Shown here: positions 1 to 7,019 of the stretch, piece by piece
Layout of the letters: each line of letters opens with the position of its first letter
How positions within the stretch are numbered: the stretch's first letter is position 1
Source: Pavlovales sp. CCMP2436
Taxonomy: Eukaryota; Haptophyta; Pavlovophyceae; Pavlovales
Assembly (NCBI GenBank): GCA_026770615.1
Contig: MU631839.1
Span: 40,367 to 50,886, forward strand
Length of the DNA stretch: 10,520 nucleotides
Direction of reading: 5' to 3'
Translations under genes and position numbers: made by a program
Notes under the pieces: generated by a model
Database searches by the model: none
What the model was told of the DNA's origin: nothing
Seen by the model: only the letters and a program-made list of their open reading frames with translations

Positions 1-198
1 CTGGGCGGTAATGGCGTGCTGGAGCTTTTGAATGCCGGCGCCCATAGAGGAGAAGGGTTGCGCAAGGGGGCCTGACGCGGGGGTTAGGCTGCCAGTGGGG
101 GCTACACGTGCTTGGAGCTCCGCCCACGCTGCATATGCACCCTTGGCGACGGCGCAGCCCGAAGCGAGGAATGGCCCCAAGTTGTCGGAGGAATATAT

Positions 199-445
199 AT
201 TCGACTACATCTTCAAGAACAGGTTGTCGCGGGCAATAAGAAGCCGTAGTGTTAAGAAGCTGAGCCTCGTTTTTTTGCTTTGTTTGTATGTAATTTAAGC
301 AAATATAAGCATTGTTTGTATGTAATTTGCTTAGAAGCTCAGCCTCAAGCTCAAAATCTGTCCCTCTTATTGCTCGCGATCCCCTGTACGGTTACCTCGC
401 GCTGCCCTAAAACCAGACATGAGCCAGCAAGCTCAAAGTCTTCAA
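199..445 (+). mobile_element. Decayed LINE (non-LTR RT) scrap, interrupted by a MITE
   Basis: Either side of the MITE, the plus strand resembles the sense strand of the reverse transcriptase fragment at 4439-5110. On the left, 16 bases ending at the MITE (cgactacatcttcaag) match exactly the LINE stretch read at about 4868-4853 (minus). On the right, the bases from TACG at 387 follow the LINE from its next base on, with about 17 of 24 matches and then a cagacat..ccag match after a small gap. In the LINE this DNA encodes the DYIFKYAALA segment. The MITE sits exactly at the TA of AAGTACG. The match is short, and upstream of about 199 it fades. The right limit is approximate. Confidence 0.45.
220..386 (-). 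mobile_element. 167-bp MITE, TA-target type, reverse copy
   Basis: Read on the minus strand, this begins CAGGGGATCGCG and ends CCCGCGACAACCTG, so it has terminal inverted repeats of about 24 bp whose second arm has drifted at three positions. It aligns along its whole length, in opposite orientation, with the element at 9011-9183, including the inner AT-rich core with its repeated ttacatacaaa and the gaggctcag boxes. The right flank is TA (387-388). The left flank is AA, although the LINE scrap it entered has TA there, so the target duplication has probably mutated. It has no coding capacity, so it is a non-autonomous DNA transposon, probably of the Tc1/mariner group judging by the TA target. 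Confidence 0.8.
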
Positions 446-468
446 GATGCAAACATGAGCCAGCAAGC
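417..468. repeat. 16-bp direct repeat, two copies 36 bp apart
   Basis: The 16-mer acatgagccagcaagc occurs exactly at 417-432 and 453-468. The sequence after each copy is only loosely similar. Part of the first copy belongs to the LINE-like scrap, so this is probably a small local duplication of decayed element DNA. Confidence 0.5.
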
Positions 469-1137
469 CCGCCACACCCCGCAACCCAAAGTCCTACGCC
501 TGAGGCCCACCTCCGTCAAGGGGTGGGATAGAATGGGCCAGCAAATATGCCGCGCATATTTGTGGTTTTTGCCCCCCCGGGGAAAAAATCTCAACATATG
601 CGAGCCAGGCTAGCGGGGAAGTAATGTTTGGGATGCGCGAAGGTGGGCCGCGCTCGCAGACGGCGCTACATTTTCAGACGACGCGAGGGAGAGGAGTAGA
701 GGTCGGTCAGCGCGCCAGTCGAGAGTCGTCAGTCGTCGATCGTCGTGTGGCTGAACTGATCATCAGTGGTGGGGACGGTATCCGTGTGCTCGGGGTGGAT
801 CCCTAAATCTGAGTGTTTTTCAACACTTAAATCCAGTGAAATTCTCCCGGGTCCCCGGACGTTTAAACAGAAACTTACACACAGTACGTCGCCCTCGCCC
901 TCACGGACATATCGATAAATGCGATCGATAGCCGTCGCGTTCTTAGTTGGCGGCACGCAATCATGAGTAATAATATAGTAGCTGTCTCAGCTCTGCGCCG
1001 TGGGGGCGTGAGCGTGGGCAGGGCAGCCTTAGCTGTTTGTTAACAAGGCGTTTTCGTGCACGATTATTATTTTTAAGGGGGCCTCGGCCTGCGACCAATG
1101 GGGGCTGGGGAACAGCTCTTCGGCTGCTTCCGACACA
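469..1137. other. Stretch with no supportable gene
   Basis: Open frames here are short, and none has recognisable motifs or a steady codon bias. The only structure seen is a perfect 9-bp-arm inverted repeat at 542-562 (caaatatgc, loop cgc), followed by a C/G/A homopolymer patch, and some cgtcagtcgtcgatcgtcg-like simple sequence near 725-746. Confidence 0.5.
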
Positions 1138-1223
1138 GCACGATGCGCAAACAGAGGATCACACGCGCTGGGCTGCGCGAGCACGATGCGCAAGCAGAAG
1201 ATTGCACGCGCTGGGCTGCGCGA
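1138..1223. repeat. 43-bp tandem repeat, two copies
   Basis: Copies at 1138-1180 and 1181-1223 both begin gcacgatgcgcaa and end cgctgggctgcgcga; they differ at about four positions in the middle. The period is not a multiple of three, so the duplication would shift any reading frame. This argues that the open frame crossing it is not a maintained gene. Confidence 0.8.
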
Positions 1224-1432
1224 CGGCTGGGTGGGCTTCGATCAATGGCCTCAGCCCCAGCCCGAGGTCGAGGAGGCGCAGCCGGAGACCACTAAGCAAT
1301 GACGGTAGGCACTACCCTGGCCTGCGAGAGCATAACCTGTGCTGTTAAGCCATGGCGCGAAAGTGCCACGCGCAGCATCAGCGAACTATACCTGTCAGGC
1401 TGCGGGACCCGTGCGCGGAGTTCAACGATTAT

Positions 1433-2350
1433 ATTACTGATAGGGATTCAAGCTGGCGTCTGACTGTTCTGAATGTTGTGCTGGTCTGAGCGCTGCGTCG
1501 CCCATTGCCTGCTGCGTGCCTTATATATACTGATAGGGATATATAGGTTATCGTCCACATCCATCACGGACGCTTCATCTACTACCTCATCCACCGCGCC
1601 TCCGCGCGGTTGCTCGCGCCATGCACGCGCGAACAAGTTCACGGCATTCAAAACCCAAACCCGCCATCAAGTGGACTCGCTCGCGCTCGACGTCTCGGCT
1701 CCTTCGGCTCCTGCTTCAACCAGTCCTTCCAACGCGCCCCCGCGCTGCAGTCCGCGCCCTGCACGCGCGAACGAGTTCACGGCATTCAAAACCCCGTCGC
1801 TTCCTAGCGACACGCCGACGGGGAGACCACCAATGAACTCGCTCGCTCGCGCTCGGCTGGACGGCCTCGCGTTGCCTGGTTTGGCTCCTTCGGCTCCTTC
1901 TTCAACCAGTTCTCCACCGCGCCCCCGCGCGGCGGCCCGCGCCCTGCACGCGCGAACAAGTTCACGGCATTCAAAACCCAAACCCGCCATCAAGTGGACT
2001 CGCTCGCGCTCGACGTCTCGGCTCCTTCGGCTCCATCTTCAACCAGTCCTTCCACCGCGCCCCCGCGCTGCGGCCCACGCCCTGCACGCGCAAACGAGTT
2101 CTCGACATTCAAAACCCCATCGCTTCCCAGCGATACGTCACCGCTGAAATCACGAATGAACTCGCTTGCTCACGCACTGTCGGGCGGTCCCGCGTTGCGC
2201 AGCGACTCCAGCGCTTTGTTTTCGGCTTCCTCATCATCCACCACTTCTACTAGCTCCCCACTTTGGCGTAGCGCGTAGGAGCCTACGTCGGAGCGCTAAG
2301 ATCAGCCTGACTTGAACTTGAAACGTACCGCCAGCCCGAACCCCCTTCAT
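1433..2350 (-). mobile_element. Full-length-like copy (A) of a dispersed repeat family
   Basis: The right end (2281-2350), read on the minus strand, is the family terminus also found at 3071-3121, 3627-3704, 3739 and 4090: a G run, then ttcgggctgg, then tttcaagttcaagtcaggct. The left end (1433-1523) recurs inverted at 3365-3465. Outside the G/C-run terminus every copy meets an AT-rich tract. The minus strand reads as an acidic stretch (LVEVVDDEEAENKALESL, about 2266-2210), then repeats such as VLNAVNSFARAGRG, broken by stops and an indel. The plus strand of the same DNA gives Ser/Ala/Pro-rich open frames. Which strand was once coding, and the transposon class, cannot be decided here. Identity as a mobile repeat rests on copy number and shared ends. 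Confidence 0.65.
1588..2120. repeat. Composite tandem array, higher-order period 323 bp
   Basis: A unit beginning ggctccttcggctcc and running through caaccagtcc, ccctgcacgcgc and ttcaaaaccc starts at 1697, 1883 and 2020, with a partial unit at 1588-1657. Alternate units are most alike: the block gtggactcgctcgcgctcg recurs at 1671 and 1994, 323 bp apart, while neighbouring units lie 186 and 137 bp apart. The pattern is an A/B higher-order repeat. Unit lengths are not multiples of three, and a 1-nt indel separates two units, so the array does not keep one reading frame. Confidence 0.75.
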
Positions 2351-3061
2351 AAACATAATTAATAGTACTACTAATATGATGCGATGTACATATTTAAAAC
2401 TTTAGTTAACTTATGATGATGCGAATATTTAATTTATTCGCATTGTATTAAAACGTGTCTCCACTAAGCTTGGAGTAGATACAACCATATATAATGAAAT
2501 TTACGAGTCGCTCGTGCGCAAACTCGAAACGCTCGTGGCGGAGCTTGACTGAAACTGACTGCAATTTATGCGAACGTATTTCTAGATGTGTACACACTGC
2601 AGCCAGGTCAGACGAGTCAGTCAGAGAGTCACAGCTCATGAAATATGAGACGAAGTAATCATCAATGAAAATCATATAAAAAGTTCCGCCACCAATAAAC
2701 TCAGAGGTAAGGATAAATATTAAGTATATATTTGCAAACGTAGCTCGTGCGCAAACTCGATGAAAGCTCGTGGAGCTTAACAGAAACAGCAGCCGTCACG
2801 CTGCAGCCGGGTCAGACGAGTGTGTAATTTTCTGTATTAATAACGTTCGCTCCCAAGTAGGTCTCTACCGTACCAAGCGTTAAGATCGAAACACAAGGCC
2901 GGGCCAATGATGGCCTAATTGCTCGATACCCCACGGATATCGCAACGTCAGCAGTGGGTCAGAGCTCGACGCAACGCTATCGCACGACATTTAAACAGCA
3001 GCAGAACACGGTGTGGAAAAAATCAATACTTTTATTTACCAGAAATAGGCGGAGTGTTTTC
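2351..3061. other. AT-rich stretch without a supportable gene
   Basis: Base composition drops sharply from the GC-rich repeat on the left. No open frame with recognisable content was found on either strand. It contains the diverged duplication listed separately (2510-2821). The rest has no repeats or motifs I can name. Confidence 0.5.
2510..2821. repeat. Diverged direct duplication (2510-2617 and 2743-2821)
   Basis: Both copies start gctcgtgcgcaaactcga and end gcagcc(a/g)ggtcagacgagt, and share an inner gctcgtgg..agctt..gaaac segment. The first copy carries about 29 extra bases in its centre. They lie about 233 bp apart in the same orientation within AT-rich DNA. This is probably an old repeat pair of unknown type. 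Confidence 0.65.
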
Positions 3062-3070
3062 GGAGTATAT

Positions 3071-3121
3071 ATCAGCCTGACTTGAACTTGAAACATACCG
3101 CCAGCCCAAACCCCTCTGCAT
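3071..3121 (-). repeat. Short terminal copy (B) of the dispersed repeat family
   Basis: On the minus strand the segment runs from the G-rich terminus through cgggctggcggta-like sequence to caagttcaagtcaggctga and then stops. It therefore holds only about 51 bp of the family end. AT-rich DNA follows the terminus (after 3121), as at the other copies. Confidence 0.7.
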
Positions 3122-3364
3122 TAATATACATATATAGAAATAAGTCCGTCCCCTGATAGGACCCAAGCGTTGAGAAAACACTCGGTCCATCCGAGCACGC
3201 TCGAATACCGTCCCCAATACTGAGGCTGATCATACACACAACACACGACAACTCCTAGACTGGCGCGCTGACCGGCCGTTGCTGCATCTCGCTCGCTCGT
3301 CTCAAAATGCAGCTCTCCTGCGCACATGCCGCACCTGTAGCACATAGTAAACAGCGCAGCCGAC
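3122..3364. other. Stretch with no supportable gene
   Basis: Short open frames occur on both strands but lack motifs. No repeat links to the rest of the window were seen here apart from the flanking family fragments. Confidence 0.4.
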
Positions 3365-3465
3365 TAAGGCGCGCAGCAGTCAATGGGCGACGCAGCGCTC
3401 AGACCAGCACGCAACATCCAGAACAGTCAGACACCAGCTTGAATCCCGATATCAGAAACATAATA
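3365..3465 (+). repeat. Inverted copy of the far end of the dispersed repeat
   Basis: The plus strand here matches the minus strand of 1433-1523 closely. Shared blocks include caatgggcgacgcagcgctc, agaccagcac, cagaacagtcagac and ccagcttgaatccc, with a few one- to three-base differences. It represents the end of the family opposite the G-run terminus, on its own and about 1.9 kb away in inverted orientation. The 3466-3626 interval after it contains nothing I can assign. Confidence 0.75.
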
Positions 3466-3626
3466 AATAGACAAATTTCCTCCGGTAGCCTGTATCCCAA
3501 AGTGTGATTCTTGTCCACGAGAAGAAGGAATCATTCAGTGGAGGCTCGTTTTGGTCCCGGTCGGAGTCATCTACTAAGTGCCTGTCTTCTGTATACGTAG
3601 CTTCGTAACATCATTAAATATAAGAA

Positions 3627-3704
3627 CGTAGGAGCCTGCGTCGGAGCGCTAAGTTCAGCCTGACTTGAACTTGAAACGTACCGCCAGACCGAACCCCCCT
3701 ACAT
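3627..3704 (-). repeat. Left arm (copy C) of a 78-bp inverted repeat
   Basis: This is the G-run terminus of the dispersed family on the minus strand. It is the reverse complement of 3739-3816 with about five mismatches in 78 bases. The arms are separated by a 34-bp AT-rich spacer (3705-3738), so the two family copies face each other with their termini inward. Confidence 0.85.
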
Positions 3705-3738
3705 AAATATAAGAATCAAAGTTATTGTTATTATGTTA

Positions 3739-4068
3739 ATGTAGGGGGGTTCGGGCTGGTAGTACGTTTCAAGTTCAAGTCAGGCTGATCTTAGCGCTCC
3801 GACGTAGGCTCCTACGCGCTACGCCGAAGTGGGGAGCTGGTAGAAGTGATGGATGATGAGGAAGCCGAAAATAAAGCGCTGGAGTCGCTGCGCAACGCGG
3901 GGCCGCCCGACAGTGCATGAGCAAGCGAGTCCATTGGTGATCCCAGCGGTGACGTATCGCTGGGAAGCGATGGGGGTTTGAATGTCGAGAACTCGTTTGC
4001 GCGTGCAGGGCGCGGGCCGCAGCGCGGGGGCGCGGTGGAAGGACTGGTTGAAGAGAGAGCCGAAGGAG
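3739..4068 (+). mobile_element. Copy D of the dispersed repeat family
   Basis: It starts at the family terminus (atgtaggggggttcgg) and follows copy A's minus strand through the acidic frame LVEVMDDEEAENKALESL, a TGA stop also present in A, and the SLGSDGG.LNVENSFARAG unit, ending near gccgaaggag. The first 78 bases are the right arm of the inverted repeat. The stop shared by A and D means that if this strand was coding, the break predates both copies. It is truncated compared with A (about 330 against 915 bp). Confidence 0.75.
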
Positions 4069-4089
4069 TTGTTATTATGGTATATATTA

Positions 4090-4269
4090 ATGTAGGGGGG
4101 TTCGGGCTGGCGGTACGTTTCAAGTTCAAGTCAGGCTGATCTTAGCGCTCCGACGCAGGCTCCTACGCGCTACGCCGAAGTGGGGAGCTGGTAGAAGTGA
4201 TGGATGATGAGGAAGCCGAAAATAAAGCGCTGGAGTCGCTGCGCAACGCGGGGCCGCCCGACAGTGCAT
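4090..4269 (+). mobile_element. Copy E, tandem truncated copy of D
   Basis: For 180 bases from the terminus, E is almost identical to D (for example cgacgc against cgacgt), then it ends abruptly after gacagtgcat. The AT-rich ttgttattatg tract in front of D (about 3726) recurs in front of E (about 4070), so D and E form a head-to-tail pair with a 351-bp period. The near identity suggests a recent duplication. Confidence 0.8.
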
Positions 4270-4346
4270 AATTTATTCCGCTCGAGACCCATCATCGTCG
4301 GTTCATAACGACGTCACTCTCGCGAGTGAATCCGCCGTGCACATGT

Positions 4347-5125
4347 TATGATGCCCCTTCTACCGCCTGGGGCGCAGTTTTTGTGTCCAGGATGCCCCGG
4401 GTGTCAGCGTCTGAGCGTCACTTTGTTGAGCTTTAGCGTCACCTTGCTTGCGGTGGTACCAAAGCGCAGACAGAGCTCCGAGCAGGCAATAATTTCATTC
4501 GGGTTTTCTTGAAGATGGGTTTCACATCTGGTAGTCTCGTCAGCTTGCGCCAGGACGCCTTGTCTTGTGCGGCCTTGCTCCAGCTCGTCGAGACGCCAGC
4601 GCCGACTGCTTGCCCGTCAAGGTTGAAGCCGACTTTGTTGATCTCGCGAGTTAGGTCGTGTCCGTAGGAGATCAGCGGTCTGCTGTTGCGTTGCGGTGCG
4701 TTGTCCCACGATGTCATGAACATGAGAGGAAGTCTCGACATGCTCATGCGCATCACATACATGTCCCGCCCAGCGTAATTTCCGACTGGAAATATACTGG
4801 TCGATGTCTGTGACGCTGAGGGCGACGTACTGCGGCGCGAGGGCAGCGTACTTGAAGATGTAGTCGGAGGAGGAAGCGCGCAGCGGCTTTTCCTCGTCAT
4901 CGCTCGCATGCAGCGGTTGTGGAACGCGCTCAGCCTTTGCCGCAGCTTTGAGGTCAGGACCCATGATTCGCAGCCGTAGAGCAAGACGCCGAGCACGAGG
5001 AAACGGTAGAGCTTGCCCTTGGAGGCGAGTGGGAGCGACGTGGAGCGGTGGTTTTGACTGAAGACGTACCTCCGCAGACAGCCATAGGGTGCAGCTGCAG
5101 ATTGGATCATGTGCTCGATCTCGTC
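4347..5125 (-). pseudogene. 5'-truncated non-LTR retrotransposon (LINE) RT C-terminal fragment
   Basis: On the minus strand an open frame (5110-4439) begins MIQSAAAPYGCLRRYVFS and carries LYRFLVLGVLLYGCESWVLT (residues 34-53) and LSAFHNRCMRAMTR. This is the thumb and post-catalytic part of LINE-type reverse transcriptases. The family's next block, DIDQYISSRKLRWAGHV, lies in another frame (within 5222-4617). The following block, SRLPLMFMTSWDN..SYGHDL, is back in the first frame. Two compensating frameshifts therefore break it. The catalytic palm (YxDD) is absent, so the copy is 5'-truncated, as LINE insertions usually are. A 3' untranslated tail runs to about 4347, where it ends ggcatcata; the tail matches the second copy at 6146-6285. 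It cannot encode an active enzyme. Confidence 0.85.
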
Positions 5126-5473
5126 TCAAGTCATAATGAAATGTGGCAGAAGTGTGTGCGCTGCGCAGTAAGGAAGTAGACGCTAACAGTGAATACATCG
5201 CCGGCGGGGTATTCACAGACAATTTGGGCGATAAGTAAGTAGTGTGTTATGTTATATGAACACAGACTTGCGCCTGAAGGCGCTAAGCCCGCCCCATACC
5301 CCCCGCAGCCCCTGGCACACGTGCGTGCATCCTAGCGTGACCCAAGCTCGCTGCAGGGGCCGCCAGGACTGCTTTGCCGCCGGTGCAGAGTCCTCCACCG
5401 CCCGACCAGGCGCGGGGAGGCTGCGACTCTCACCGAGCCGAGGTAGAGGGTGTGTACACGTTTGAGCGAGAAT
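5126..5473. other. Stretch with no supportable gene
   Basis: Open frames cross 5244-5527 on both strands, but neither shows motifs. A minor 5-bp hairpin (gcgcc tgaa ggcgc) lies at 5270-5283. The sequence turns GC-rich after about 5270, where it approaches the Fanzor relic's downstream side. Confidence 0.4.
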
Positions 5474-5563
5474 GGTCTTGCACCCACTAGGAGTGTGAAT
5501 GTAGGGGCCAGACGGTCGGTCTTGCACCCACTAGGAGTGTGAATGTAGGGGCCAGACGGTCGG
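5474..5563. repeat. Perfect 44-bp tandem duplication
   Basis: The unit tcttgcacccactaggagtg..gacggtcgg occurs at 5476-5519 and immediately again at 5520-5563 with no mismatch, and the two preceding G bases also agree. Exact identity suggests a recent event or an actively homogenised tandem. It lies 183 bp beyond the hairpin that follows the minus-strand Fanzor relic, so it could mark the outer edge of that element, but no transposon end is evident. Confidence 0.9.
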
Positions 5564-5745
5564 AATCACACCAGGACGGAGGCGTGCGGGGATGCCGCGG
5601 CCAAGCGTTACAGCACTACAGCTGCACACCCTGCTCTGCTTTCGCAGTATGAGGGCGCCGGGTGGTGTGTACGAGGTTGCAGATTCCTCTTCGGGCGTGG
5701 TGGTGGTGTGGAGCCGGAAGGGGGGAAGGGGGCCACAGGCGCGCG
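5564..5745. other. Presumed 3' flank of the Fanzor relic, no gene
   Basis: This GC-rich DNA lies downstream of the minus-strand nuclease fragment. Open frames pass through on both strands but look like shadows of composition. Nothing else was recognised. Confidence 0.3.
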
Positions 5746-5781
5746 TGCGCGCACTCACGCGGCTCCGCGTGAGTGCGCGCA
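5746..5781. repeat. Perfect hairpin: 17-bp arms, 2-nt loop
   Basis: The left arm tgcgcgcactcacgcgg (5746-5762) is followed by ct (5763-5764) and then its exact reverse complement (5765-5781). It begins 48 bp downstream of the stop codon of the minus-strand Fanzor fragment. In TnpB systems the guide RNA is made from the 3' end of the gene and its downstream flank, and many such transposons have subterminal hairpins at that end. The position fits such a role, but the role is inferred. High GC makes inverted repeats more likely by chance, although a 17-bp perfect one is still unusual. Confidence 0.85.
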
Positions 5782-5829
5782 GCCCGCCGCGCTCAGCTGC
5801 GCGGTGGGCACGCGCCCGCCCCCGCCCGC

Positions 5830-6144
5830 CTACGGCGCGCCTTCGGAGGACGGGGCGGGCGCGGGCGGCGATGGCTGGCCGCGGATGTGCAGCGCGCGGC
5901 GGCGGATGTTGCGCGCGCCGTTGAAGTCGCGCTGGAATATGGCGCGGCAGCGCGTGCAGCGCGTGAGCGCTTTCACGAAGCGCGGCACGCGAGTCCGGCC
6001 CTTGCGCATCATGCGCCGTGCGACCTTCCACTCTGCGTCACAGGTCGCGTGCGCAAAGCAGCTCGGGCGCGAGCAGTCTTGCGACGTCCAGCCGCGGCGC
6101 CGGAAGGCGCGCAGGACCTGGTGAACGTGTGGCGGCCGGGCGGG
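5830..6144 (-). pseudogene. C-terminal fragment of a TnpB/Fanzor RNA-guided nuclease
   Basis: The open minus-strand frame from 6144 to the TAG at 5832-5830 encodes 104 residues. It shows a typical TnpB/Fanzor (OrfB zinc-ribbon) end: GWTSQDCSRPSCFAHATC (residues 18-35; Cys24, Cys29, Cys35), then RCTRC (Cys63, Cys66), then QRDFNGARNI (71-80). In that family the Asp of the RDxNxAxNI motif (here Asp73) is the last RuvC catalytic residue. Earlier RuvC motifs and the N-terminal half are missing: the frame meets an in-frame TAG at 6147-6145, exactly where LINE tail sequence begins. No ATG suits the full fragment, so this is a truncated relic, not a gene with its own start. A bacterial IS607/IS605-type TnpB is possible by motif alone; the eukaryotic setting favours Fanzor. 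Confidence 0.75.
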
Positions 6145-6145
6145 C

Positions 6146-6285
6146 TATGATGCCTCTTCTACGCCTGATGCGCACTTTGTGCGTTCAGGAGGCCTCGTGT
6201 GTAAGTGTCTGAATGTCACTATGCTGAGCCTCAGCAACACCTTGCAGCGATACTGAAGCGCCCGGTCCATCTTGGGGCCGCGTGT
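6146..6285 (-). mobile_element. Second, diverged LINE 3' tail
   Basis: Bases 6146-6285 align with 4347-4480, the 3' end of the LINE fragment. Both begin tatgatgcc(t/c)cttctac on the plus strand and share cgtctga/tgtctga.gtcact, the caccttgc block and an aagcgc block, at roughly 70 percent identity with small gaps. In element orientation (minus) both end ggcatcata. Only the untranslated tail is present. One side touches the Fanzor relic at 6144 and the other touches the plus-strand gene near 6286, so its insertion or a deletion linked to it explains both truncations. Confidence 0.7.
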
Positions 6286-7019
6286 ACAACTACCACTTCG
6301 GATGCGCTTGTTGTCACAACCGCCTTCAACGAGCTGATGAAGCTCTTCCGGCTCAACGCGCTGACCCCGCACTTCAAGTAAGGTCGTAATCGTTCTCATG
6401 AAGTTGCTGGACTTCCAAAAGGAGTGGCTCAAGTCCAACGACCCGGACGTCGGCAGTAACGCAGACGTCATGCTCACGCTACTCAACAGCCTCCTCACGC
6501 CGCGTAGAGTGGTGCAGCGCGGCGGCCGCAGCGCAGAGTGCACCGGCTCGAAGTAGGAAACGCTCGCGCGTGTACTGCAGAAAGCGCTGATGCTGGTCGA
6601 GGCGCGTACGGATGACAAGTCACCCATCCTCAGCTTCACTCTCTCCGTGCTCTTCCTGTTGGTGGACCAGCTCGGCGAGGGAGGGCGGATCACGTCGGTG
6701 GAATTTGTCGACTTCAACGGCGAGGCGCAGCCTCCCGGGACGCCCATCCGCCCCTCCGTCAAGACAAACGTCCTGCACGTCATCCTGCAGGCCACGGTCG
6801 CGAAGGGGTGCGCGCACGCGTTTGTTTCTGCCACGGCGCTGGTCTGTAGGTGTCTCGCCATCCTCAAACCCTCACATCCCCCCTAACCCATCCTCCCCCC
6901 CCCACCCCCCCGACAGCGGCGACGACACCAAGACCGAGAAGATCGCGCTGGTTTCCGCGCATGGCGCTCGCGCACACGCCGGGCGCAACTCGAGAGGCGC
7001 GGGACCAGTGCCAATATGA
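6286..7019 (+). pseudogene. Broken gene of unknown product, two exons
   Basis: Frame 1 (6286-6378) reads TTTTSDALVVTTAFNELM and continues KLFRLNALTPHFK up to TAA (6379-6381). Frame 2 takes over at once (6377 onward: VVIVLMKLLDFQKEWLKSND). It runs through one in-frame TAG (6554-6556) into SPILSFTLSVLFLLVDQLGE and on to 6849. A 67-bp intron (6850-6916) joins in phase to GDDTKTEKIALVSAHG, ending at TGA 7017-7019. Steady use of G/C-ending codons and helical, leucine-rich segments suggest a real protein, but I recognise no family. The frameshift and TAG point to a pseudogene; a GTAAG donor-like site at 6378 and sequencing error are alternatives. The 5' end is lost at the LINE tail. Confidence 0.5.
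6850..6916 (+). other. Spliceosomal intron, 67 bp
   Basis: The donor is AG|GTGTCT and the acceptor CGACAG|CGG. Between them lie a branch-site-like cctaacc and a long C run (about 6895-6911). Removing it joins codon AG+C in phase 2 and links the leucine-rich exon to the well-biased GDDTKTEKIALV exon. A donor at 6846 (GTAGGT) is also possible but would put the second exon in a poorer frame. Confidence 0.65.

Noticed and set aside
32..298. 88-residue plus-strand open frame at the left edge
   Set aside because: Its last third lies in the MITE and the part before it overlaps the LINE scrap. The remaining 5' part has no recognisable content.
1473..2278. Long plus-strand open frames rich in Ser, Ala, Pro and Arg
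   Set aside because: They cross a tandem array whose unit lengths are not multiples of three, change register between units, and mirror an acidic frame on the other strand. The composition suggests GC-driven openness, not a gene.
3307..3507. 66-residue plus-strand open frame
   Set aside because: Its second half is the dispersed-repeat end at 3365-3465 and the rest has no motif.
5531..6124. Overlapping open frames of 110-166 residues on both strands
   Set aside because: They are shadows of the very GC-rich Fanzor relic in other frames, Arg/Ala/Pro-rich and without motifs.
6145..6867. 240-residue minus-strand open frame
   Set aside because: It runs antisense to the better-biased plus-strand gene and through the LINE tail, with no family motif.
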